Source: Eucalyptus grandis
Lineage: Eukaryota; Streptophyta; Magnoliopsida; Myrtales; Myrtaceae
Assembly: GCF_016545825.1 (NCBI RefSeq)
Contig: NC_052614.1
Span: 58,039,864-58,103,863 of the forward strand
Reading direction: 5' to 3'
DNA: 64,000 nt
The notes under the pieces are model-generated. The model was not told the DNA's origin and made no database searches. It saw only the letters and a program-made list of their open reading frames with translations. Position 1 is the stretch's first letter; the number at the start of each line of letters is the position of its first letter. Positions 55,485 through 64,000 of the stretch are shown in pieces. Position numbers and translations under genes: made by a program.

Positions 55485-56230
55485 CCTGCCTTGCAGCTCG
55501 TAGGTGACTGGCGGGCTTTTGGGTGTCTACACTTGCTAAAGAAGGCAAGGCGAAGACGATTACAGCTTGGGACCTAGCTAAGACCCGTGGGGCTCTTGGG
55601 AGAAAATGGCAATGGTGAAGGCGGCCGAGCTCGAATGCGCTCGATGAGCTTTTGGGTGTCCACGATCACTGAGGAGGCACAGGCGGAGAAGGTCAGAGCT
55701 TGGGACGTAGCCACGACCAGTGGGGCTCTTCGGAGCGAGTAGCTCCTAGCAATGATAGCTGAGGCGATCGAGCTTGGAGGCAACCAACGAGCTTTTGGAT
55801 GTCCACACTCACTGAAGAGGCCAAGGCAGAGATGGTCGAGACTCAACCACGATCGGTGGGGTTCTTGGGAGCGAGTGGCTCTTGATGGCAATGGTAGAGG
55901 TGGCCAAGCTCGCAGGTGACCGACTGGATTTTGAGCATACGTGATCGTTGAAGAGGCTGAGGCAGAAATGGTCAAAGCTCAGGACCCAACCATGACCAGT
56001 GAGGCTCTTCAAAGCGAGTGGCTCCTGGCAACGACGGCAGAGGCAGTTGAGCTCGGAGGCAACCAACAGGCTTTTGGGTGTCCACGCTCACCGAAGAGGC
56101 CGAGGCGAAGATGGTTCAGGACCCAACCACGACTGGAAGGGTTCTTGGGAGCGAGTGGCTCTTGACGACGACGGTAGAGGCAGCCAAGCTTGGAGGCAAT
56201 CGGCGAGCGTTTGGTTGAGAGAGATGGCAT
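55485..56230. repeat. Minisatellite with about 139-bp monomers in a 278-bp higher-order unit
   Basis: The landmark 'CTTTTGGGTGTC' (or diverged forms) is at about 55516, 55649, 55792, 55927, 56070 and 56205. The spacings are 133, 143, 135, 143 and 135. Alternate monomers resemble each other more than neighbours do: those starting at 55649 and 55927 end GCTCCT..GCAA..GAGGC..GGAGGCAACCAAC, while those at 55792 and 56070 end GCTCTTGA..GGTAGAGG..GCCAAG. The period in dimers is thus about 276-278. Monomers share GGGACC.AGC.A.GACC.GTGGGGCTCTT and GAGCGAGTGGCTC words. Overlapping frames on both strands arise from the repeat and its GC content. Confidence 0.85.
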
Positions 56231-58650
56231 TGCAGCTTTCATGGAGAAAAATGCAAAGACAAAAAAAATTTGAAAGAAAATGGGAGGGAAAGGGACGCTC
56301 TCTTGCGTGCAAACAAGAGAAATAGTGCTGAGAAAAAGACAAAGCATTAAATGAGTGAGAAAAGTAGCAAAAATTTAACTAAAAAATAATGGTGGGCCCC
56401 GGCTCCAAATGGAGCCACGTGGCGACATGTGTCGCATCCTAATTGGGTGGTGTGTGGAGCGCCCAGCCCACACAATATTTTCTCTCAATCAGTGCAATCA
56501 ATAGTCACTGACATGGCAAATAAATGTCAATAATGTGGCTGAAACGTGGCGAATGATGTCACTAGGTTAGTGGGAGCGGCGGATCACATGAGAGGCGCGC
56601 AGCGCATGGACTTCACTTGTAGAGAAGGCTGGTGGCGCGTGGAAGCACGTGGGGGTGTCGAAAGACAACAATTTCCCCAGATCTTGACTCATTGGAGGAT
56701 GGAGAGCTGATTGTGGCGTTGATTTGCTGAATTAAGGATGTCTAAAGTGTCAGAATAACACCAAAAGCTATTGGGATCGGTGAATCCGAGACGGGGCGGC
56801 TCGTGTAATATATTTTCCGCCTTTATTCGTGCTAATTTGCTATGGTTGCCAAACTTCAAGACCAACTTTCGCAAGGGCCAAGGCCCAATCCATTGGAGAT
56901 TGTTCTCCATCCTTTCACGATTTCTATGTTGTACGAGCCGCTTAAAGTAGATAAATCAAAAGGGCGCTCCATTTTTTTACTAGAATCATTGACTAGCCCA
57001 GAAACTGAACAAAGCAGATTTCATGTCAGAAACCACGACCGGACCGACCCGAAATTCTGATTGCAGAGGTGGAAATAATTTATGAAAGCTTATGAGCTTT
57101 CACATGTGAAAGGTGGACGTATCTGCCGCGTGGATATGATTGGCATAAAAAAAAAAATTCGGGCTTTATCTTAAAAAAGTATGAATGCAGTTTCCCAATG
57201 TAAAGTGTATCTGAATATATATTGCAGCCGATTCTCTTGGAATTTAGTGACTCTCAATCATTTCTCTTCGTTTATTTTAAAAAGGATTTTGTCAGAAGGA
57301 GCTTAACGAGAAACCAAGCAACGAAAGCTTACAGCTTTTAATGTTTCTCGTATCATGCGTATTCAATGCTTTGTAAAGTGAGACATTTGCTCATAAAATA
57401 TATTTAGCAAGCAACCAACTCGACGCTCATTAAGTATACTCTTTTAAGGAAAGTCCCAAATGCGCTAGTCATCTTGCATACAGCTAGTACTCTCCACCCT
57501 CAGCTTTCAAATCTTAAGAGAAGAATTTTCCACAAATTAATTTTTTTTAGACTTTTATACAATTGATTTACTGAAAATCATCAGTCAACAAAAAAATTAT
57601 TTATAGTAAAAAAAATATGTATGCTTAAAATCAGGAAAATGAATTCCCTAAAAAGGAGGATTTTTTTTTTTATCATGAAGTTTTCTCCAAAATAAACCCA
57701 TCCCTAATTTATTTCTCAAACTAATATAATTGTGCATTTATTTCACTGAAACTTTACGATGTAGGAAAATGTATTAATGGAAATCATTTTTAAGAAAAAC
57801 TGTTAGTTTGCATTTGTTTTGTGATATAAGGAAAGCGATTTCCCTTTTATCAGATGGGGAACTCGTTCTCTCCTAAGCTAAACTCATTGTTTTCAGTTTG
57901 TAAAAAAAGTTTTCCATAATTTAATTAGTTTTCCGTCATCCAAATACCAAAAAATCAAATAACAATTTCCTAAAAACAGTTTTCCTTTAAATAAACTGAC
58001 CCTAAACTAACAAATTGCCGTTCATTCAATAAGCAAAAGCTCTAGAAGGGGTTAGAGATTGAAAAAATGAAGTGCAAATTAGACATGGACAGAAGTTGAG
58101 GAGGGTCGATTAATAGCAACTACTACAGAGATTATAGTGGTCAAGGACTCTAACTCGAGATAATTGTTGCTGTCCGCCATTAATAATAGTTAGGCTTCCG
58201 ATGATAACAAATATAGTAAATCGAACAGCGAAATTTCCAATTGTTATTCGTTCAAATGCTAGCTTTTTGTTGTTCGATAAATAAATAAAAAATCCTAATT
58301 GGAAGCATCTAAGAAGTGAAATCTTAAATGTACCAGGCTTACTTAGTCAAGTTCATCCTTAAGATCACTCGTGCAAATGGAATAGTTGAGATGCTCGAAT
58401 ACTTAAATCTGGACATCACACCCCAATCTCTTAACCCACAAATAAACCTTCGTTGATCCTATTGAAAATTCTCGAGCATAGCATGGTCTATCAATTGGTC
58501 ATGTCCTCGCCATCTAACGAAAACATTTAGCATCATCACGTCAAGTTCCACATATCTTGAAATTATTTTGTCAAATAAAACATGCAAGTGATTGTGCGAC
58601 ATTATTCCATCCGATGACTTCCAATCATGGGCTTGGTGGGCCACAAGGCC
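56231..58650. other. Intergenic region
   Basis: No gene supported. 56380-56660 is moderately GC-rich with GCCACGTGGCG-type words. 57540-58010 is AT-rich with MITE-like phrases ('GCATTTGTTTTGTGATATAAGGAAAGCGATTT'). A minus frame near 58459-58650 looks slightly protein-like but has no recognisable words and runs into the MITE terminus. Confidence 0.4.
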
Positions 58651-58658
58651 ACAAAAAG

Positions 58659-59502
58659 TGCGTTTGGTAATTATTTTATTTCCGAAACAATTTCCACTTA
58701 AAATAATTTCTTTTATTTCATCGTAGATAATAATTTTTGAGCATTTGAAGGTGTTTAGTAGCTGTTCAAAATTTTTATTCACGAGAATATAAATGCATTT
58801 AGTAGAACTCCTAAATTTCTTTGTTTCTTTTAATTTTTTAATACATTATTATTTTTTCTTATTTTTCATTTCTCTTATTCTTCCTCCTCCTTTGTGGCTA
58901 GTCACCAGGTGAGGTTTGGTGAGCTCATTGAAGCCTCGCCTAGCCATCTCAAGCCTCCTGGCAAGCCTCAACTGCCACTAGCGAGGCTCGACCTCACCCA
59001 AGCGACGCAAGGATCTCGGAGAAGAGCCTCGCCAACCAACACAAGGTTGGGCCTTGCCAGGCTAGGGTGAGGCCGATCTCACGTCGCTTGAGCAAAGTTG
59101 AGCCTCACCGGTGGCCTTGCGAGGCCGAAGCTTGAGATGGCTAGGGGAGCCTCTAGTGAGCTCACCGAACCTCGCTTAGTTGGTTGTTGCCCATTGGCGA
59201 CCGGTGGTGGTGGTGGCCGATGATCGGTTGGGGGGAAGAAGAAGAGAGAATGAGAGAAGAAGAAAATAAAAGAAAAAAAAAAAATAGGTTTGCGGTTGAT
59301 TATGGAATTGTTCCTAGTAATAAAGAGACAATTTTTTTTTTTCTATTTTTTAATTCTGTTCCAAATTTAGTTCCAAGAGAAAAAAAAACGGATTTTTGTT
59401 CTCAGTAAGAAAAAAATTATCAAATTGATTTTTGTTTCAAATCTACTCTTGAAAGTAAAATAATAAAATCAAATACTATTGGATAAATTACCAAACGCAC
59501 CC
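58659..59502. mobile_element. Tourist/PIF-Harbinger-like MITE with GC-rich core
   Basis: GTGCGTTTGGTAATTATTTT at the left and AAATTACCAAACGCACCC at the right are near-perfect inverted termini. The right flank is TAA; the left flank is degraded (AAA). The core (58890-59220) has GGCGAGGC/GCCTCGCC words. This is the clearest inverted-terminus pair of the family in the window. Confidence 0.8.
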
Positions 59503-61060
59503 TAAGTCAAATGGGTCTGAAAAGCATCGTGTGTCGAGTAAGACCTAGCTTGACAATTTATAAATGTGGTACAAGAAAATAATAATGATAATTTTAAAGT
59601 TTTGCTCTATTTGCAATGTCATCCTTGGATTAATATGTTCAATATGGTCATTGAATTATTTCTAAATGTTCAATTTAATCCCTTAACCATCAATTTATCC
59701 AGTCTAGTCCCGTGATTTTTCATAAGAAAGTCAAATAAATCATTTGGTACTATTATCCAGATTTTAAAATATTTTTTCATTTCGATAAATTTCACAAATT
59801 AACCAAAAAAGTGCAATCTCTTTATTACCTCATACCTTTTTGTCTTTATAAATATCACAACAGTTTCCATTTAGTATACTTTAACTTATTGGTCTCTGAA
59901 ACATTAATAAAACCTCATTCAAAGTTATGTTCTTAGAATTGAAAAATCCAAAAACACATTTGGTAAACTTATATAATTTTTTTGTTTCTTTTAAGAATAA
60001 GTGTTTGTATAATTTTCATTTATAATGATATTAATTTATTTGTAGATAATCTTAATGATATTAACCTAAATCATCTTGTTCCTTATTGTTTTTTTTTTTT
60101 TTTTGTCCGAGCCACTCTATTCCTACTTTACACTCGCGAGGTCGCCGGCTTTTACCATACCATGGCTTGCGCAACCGCCTGGAAGAAGAAAAAGGAGAAA
60201 AAGAAGAAGAAAAGCTTTCTATGAATTGTTCCAAATTTTTTCTACTTGTTGTTTTTGCCATCCCTCCCGGGAGCGAAAGTGTAAATAAATGCATTTATGT
60301 TATTTTTTTGTTCCCCGAAACAAAATAACAAAAATTTGTGTTCGACCCAAACAACCCCCATTTCATGTTAGACCTTCCTGCTAATTTAAGAATAAGTGTT
60401 TGTATAAGGGCATTTATAATGATATTAATTTATTTGTAGATAATTGTAACGATATTAACTTATTTTCGTTCCTTATTGTTTAGGTATATAAAATTTGTAA
60501 GTTTTTGCATTTCGTATTTAACTAATTTTAGTTAAATTTGAAAATTAGAAATTTTAAATAGTAGAAATAACAATTGGATACAACTCTAAAATAGATTAAT
60601 TTTAACCTTTACATATGTCATAAGCTGAGAGATACTTAAATAAAACTATCATGGCATTTATAAAGACCAAAAATGTTAAAAGCTAATTAAAAGACAACAT
60701 ATTTTTCATTTGATTTAAGAAATTAATTGAAAAGAGAAGATATTCTAAACTTTAGAAAATAGTGTAATTAAAAAAATTTGTGAATAATACCAAAGTACTT
60801 ACTTAGTTATGGAAATTTGATGGACTAAATTAAATAATCCGAAAGTCTAAAGTCTAGATTGAACATAGTTTAAATATCACACCAAACAAATCAAAGAATT
60901 CAAATATGACATAGCAACGTTAAGCCAAAGTTTATCATCTCTTCCATATGCATGTTGATATGAGCGATGTTGAACAACAAAATAAGGGTCCATTTGTTTG
61001 AAGAAAAACCGTTTATAAGAAATTGTTTTCCGACTTTTTGGTGTTTGAATAAGGAAATAT
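59503..61060. repeat. Nested MITE debris
   Basis: 59596-59750 and 60780-60870 contain related inverted phrases (GGATTAATATGTTCAATATGG / TAGATTGAACATAG), like the segment 43545-43975. They enclose a short degraded GC-poor relative of the GTTTGGTAA MITE (59950-60360: AACACATTTGGTAAACTTATATAATTTTTTTGTTTC .. TTCCCCGAAACAAAATAACAAAAATTTGTGTTC by position). The duplicated words 'TAAGAATAAGTGTTTGTATAA' and 'TAATGATATTAATTTATTTGTAGATAAT' occur at 59993-60060 and 60389-60445. This suggests the inner element sits inside a duplicated target region. Confidence 0.5.
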
Positions 61061-61065
61061 TCTAA

Positions 61066-61303
61066 ATAAGTGTTATCATTTTCTCAAATAAAAATTTAAA
61101 GTAAACCTCGTGTCAAATAAGAATCAAAAGTTGTCATATTAGTTTCAAAGAAGCACTTAGCTAAAATGTCCCTTGATGGACCGAAATATTTAGGTCATTA
61201 TTTGAAACTACCATGGGATTCTTATTTAACATAATGTTTACTTTGATTTCTTATTTTAAAAAATGACAATACTTCAAACTCTTATTTATAATTTTCCTTT
61301 TAA
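61066..61303. repeat. Core-less relative of the 25429-26255 Mutator-like MITE
   Basis: 'GTTATCATTTTCTCAAATAAAAATTTAAAGTAAAC' at 61079-61105 and 'GTTTACTTTGATTTCTTATTTTAAAAAATGACAATAC' at 61238-61272 are inverted copies of the arm sequence seen at 25443-25480. The GC-rich core is absent. Confidence 0.55.
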
Positions 61304-61499
61304 TAATGAAAAGTTAATCGAATTACGTAAAAACGTCTTTGATGGATAGAAAACAATAAGCTTAGAAAGATGGAAAACAACTTCCATTCCTGTAAAAAAA
61401 AGAAAAGAAATCACTTTCTTGAAACCACCATACGGATGGAAATGAATCGTTCCCTTCAAAAATGATTTCCACGGAAAATGCTATCCCGCGTCATAAAAT

Positions 61500-62436
61500 T
61501 GTCAACGAAACAAATGCACCCGGGAGAATATTCAAATTCGGCCTGGCCCCAGCCCGGATGATTCCTTCCTCTCCTCTCATCCCATGGTCTAAGGTCGGTA
61601 GCCCCTAGCCCTAGCCACGGAAGGAAGGACGGTAAAAAAGACCAGCAAAATTTCCGACTTTTTCCCCCCATCAGAGAGGGGCGGGGAGCGTCCCAGCGCC
61701 GGGCTCGCCCTGTTGCCCTCGTTCCGAACGCGTCTGACATCAAGCTTCAAATTTCCGGAGGGAAAAAAAGAAGGGGCTCGCCCTCCCACGCCCCATCCCC
61801 CTGCCATTCTTTTTTTTCAAACGCAAGCAAAGAGAGGAGGAAAGGAGAGAGGAATCAAAAAATTTTCCCAATTCAAAAAAGGGGCAGGAGGAGAGAGGGA
61901 GGGGAGGGGGGGGGGAGCGTTTGAATTCCCTCCCGTCGCTTTCCTTTTCCCTCATTTTCCCATCCAACCAAACAGTCCAAATCCCCGCAAGAAGCAGAAG
62001 AGAAAAAAGCTAACGTCCACCGCAAGCTTTCCCTCTCTCTCTCGCCACCTCTCTGCTGCGTGCTTTTCAAATTACGCTCTCTCGGACGCATAAGACAAAA
62101 ACCGCGAATTCCCCCGCTCCCCACCTCCTCCCAGTCGTCGTGGCGGCAGCGCGCCGTGACGTGTGGGCTTCCGCCGCCGATCCCCCTCCGCGCTTCGCCC
62201 CGCCATTCGCCGCGACACCTGTTCTCAGGGCGGGAACTCGGGAAGCCTCCCCCTCCCTCCTTCCTTCCTCCCGAAGGCATGCCTGTACGTCCGTTCCCCC
62301 ATTTCTCTCTCTCGCGCCTTCGTCTCTTGTCGTTCTCTCTCCGTTTTCTAGGGTTCTTCGCGCCGCGGCGGTTTTTCCTCCTTAGGGTTTCGCTCGCGGT
62401 GGGGTGAAAAGTTTCGATCTTTGGCAGGAGCCGAAG
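61500..62436 (+). promoter_or_regulatory. Promoter and 5' UTR of the myosin XI gene
   Basis: Composition changes abruptly to GC- and pyrimidine-rich DNA with CTCTCTCTCTCGCCACC (about 62033-62049), CTCTCTCTCGCGCC (62306) and CTAGGGTTC/TAGGGTTTCGC (62349, 62385), which is typical of leaders of constitutive plant genes. Several overlapping frames on both strands (61713-62407) are compositional. No TATA box is obvious. Confidence 0.5.
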
Positions 62437-63937
62437 ATGGCGAGCCTGCGGAAGGGCTCCAAGGTGTGGGCGGAGGACCGGGGCTCCGCTTGGATCGCCG
62501 CCGAGGTCGTCGATTCCGCGGGGAAGCAGGTCCGGGTGTTGACCGCCGCCGGCAAAAAGGTGATTGCTTTGGCCCCCTCTCTCTTGGCGTGTGCGTCTCT
62601 GTAATTTTGGCTTGTCGGGATCGTGAGGGTGTTGAGCTCCACTCTGTAGGTTTTGGCTTCGCCTGAGAAGCTGCATCCTCGGGACGCGGATGGCGAGGAG
62701 CTCAATGGGGTCGACGACATGACCAAGCTGACGTACTTGAATGAGCCCGAAGTGCTTTACAACCTCGAGAGGAGATACGCGCTGAATGATATATACGTGA
62801 GTCGATTAATGTGGACGTGTGCTGGATTCTGTTTAGCCTGGGGTTTTATCGCGTTCTGCATGGTCAATGCGTGTGGTGATGAGTTGGTTGATTAGTTAAT
62901 TTGGAGTGGTGGAGTTGTGTAGCAATTACTGATATATTCCTTGTAGAGTGATTGAAGTCTCTTGAGATAAAGATGTCTGAGCTAAATTACTCACTGGGGT
63001 GCTTTTAACCTTAGAATGATATTGTTGAGAATCTTCACTGTTTGTCAGAAAGGCAACTTTCTCTTTTTGAGAGCATCTACAAACGTGAGAACATCATATG
63101 TGGAGATTATGGTTAGGTGTAGTTTTCATATTTTCAGAAGAAGCGATAAATGACAAAGTGCCAACTACTATTTCTGGATTGAAGGTTGTAATTTTCTTTT
63201 GTTATGTGTTCCAATGGCTATATATGACTTAATTGTTGCCATCACTTGAATGCTGACTGCATTGTTAGAATAAATGTCAGGTCTGTTATACTTGACTTAC
63301 GCCTATGACTAATTTGTCGGCAGCTAAATTGCCATGTGATGATGGTCTTAATTGAATCTGAACATGGGGTGATTCAAGTGAAAGGCAATCTGCATATACC
63401 TATGGCTCATTTTGTTTATTCTGGTATCTGAATATTTTCTTACCTTGAAAACGCAGCTATTCACTTAACAATATCAATGTATGATAAATGCGGCAAACTA
63501 TTAAGTAGGACTTTTTTCCCTTTGTGAGCAGACTTACACGGGAAGCATTTTGATAGCTGTCAATCCATTTACAAAGCTTCCCCACCTCTACAATGTGCAT
63601 ATGATGGACCAGTATAAGGGAGCTCCTTTTGGGCAGCTAAGTCCACATGTATTTGCAGTGGCTGATGCATCATACAGGTGTTTAATTTTTTTTTATGCTT
63701 GTCATTGAGTCTCATTGAGTATACTCCTTAGTCTTACAACACGATCTAATTAGGTGTTTGCCATCTTGATGCAGAGCAATGGTAGATGAGGGTAAGAGCC
63801 AATCTATACTAGTTAGTGGGGAAAGTGGGGCTGGAAAAACCGAGACAACAAAACTGATTATGCAGTACCTCACTTATGTGGGGGGTCGCACTGCTAGTTC
63901 TGGTGATGATCGAACAGTAGAGCAGCAAGTTCTTGAA
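62437..63937 (+). CDS. Myosin XI heavy chain, first four coding exons (partial)
   Basis: Exons 62437-62559, 62650-62796, 63532-63677 and 63775-63937 (123, 147, 146 and 163 bases) join to 193 codons, all with GT-AG introns. The start [20 protein letters not shown] begins the myosin N-terminal SH3-like domain (about 5-55). The motor domain follows: [48 protein letters not shown], and the P-loop [13 protein letters not shown] (near residue 155), then VEQQVLE, where the last exon in the window ends. Class XI motors carry organelles along actin for cytoplasmic streaming. The LRKG opening and exon pattern remind me of the XI-I type, which is tentative. The rest of the motor, IQ motifs, coil and globular tail lie beyond the window. 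Confidence 0.93.
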
Positions 63938-64000
63938 GTAAGGGTTGCTTGTCACCATTCAGTGAAAAGCTGTACCAGTAAATTTGCATATTTGACTAAT
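63938..64000 (+). other. Start of myosin intron 4
   Basis: GTAAGG follows the last exon base. No further exon appears before the window ends. Confidence 0.8.

Noticed and set aside
55574..56347. Multiple 80-130 codon frames on both strands
   Set aside because: All arise from the 139-bp minisatellite. Periodicity explains them.
58459..58782. 107-codon minus frame
   Set aside because: Its N-terminal third is MITE terminus and the remainder has no recognisable motif. Kept only as a note.
62404..62436. Upstream in-frame extension of the myosin start
   Set aside because: It begins with GTG, not ATG. The first ATG at 62437 gives the expected myosin N-terminus.
61713..62676. Large overlapping frames on both strands before and over myosin exon 1
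   Set aside because: GC-rich promoter and leader composition. The 267-codon minus frame is antisense to the leader and exon 1.

Overview
The window looks like nuclear DNA of a dicot tree or shrub. It is AT-rich, has plant-type introns, two SINEs, many MITEs, Ty1/copia and Ty3/gypsy remnants, a FAR1/FRS-type gene remnant, and the first exons of a plant class XI myosin. Several repeat styles (the GGCGAG-rich MITE cores and a repeat with 'rGGACTAAATTGGCA') remind me of Myrtaceae such as Eucalyptus. That placement is an impression, not a demonstration.

Layout. (1) 1-25.2 kb is a decaying tandem array of a small coiled-coil protein family that I do not recognise. It has two paralogous subfamilies: 'P' (plus strand, about 135-138 aa) and 'M' (minus strand, about 105 aa). 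They share a core [FW]xEWxxLTYxxxxLGD followed by a heptad helix. P at 8215-8631 and 23913-24320 and M at 5263-5580 are open. At least six other copies in the array are broken. The repeating super-unit is [P, convergent M]-[block Q]-[intact P]-[block R]. Block Q carries a Harbinger-type MITE in one copy and has empty sites in two others. A gypsy element (pol and gag at 12.48-16.2 kb, plus one apparent 4.0-kb LTR at 16.2-20.2 kb) has cut one M copy in half.
(2) 25.4-33.9 kb has no gene I can support. It holds a Mutator-like MITE with a GC-rich core, three copies of a short AT-rich MITE and a SINE.
(3) 33.9-42.4 kb is one unrecognised gene of 439 codons with a 5'-UTR intron (containing a SINE). 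Its coding exon is split by a 5.8-kb copia element with 488- and 474-bp LTRs and a perfect 5-bp target duplication (GTACT). Both halves are still open and in phase across the insertion.
(4) 42.6-47.5 kb holds two outlying, frameshifted members of the M and P families and a MITE.
(5) 47.8-49 kb contains copia debris. 50.8-53.8 kb is a decayed FAR1/FRS (MULE-derived) gene whose C-terminal end consists of at least three tandem copies of a small exon. 55.5-56.2 kb is a minisatellite with a two-monomer higher-order period of about 278 bp.
(6) 58.6-61.3 kb is MITE-rich. 61.5-64 kb is the promoter, 5' UTR and first four coding exons of a myosin XI gene that runs off the window.

Functionally only the myosin (actin-based organelle motor) is confidently assigned. 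The most unusual content is the P/M coiled-coil array, with its conserved TATA box and 5'-UTR intron, and the cleanly disrupted 439-codon gene.
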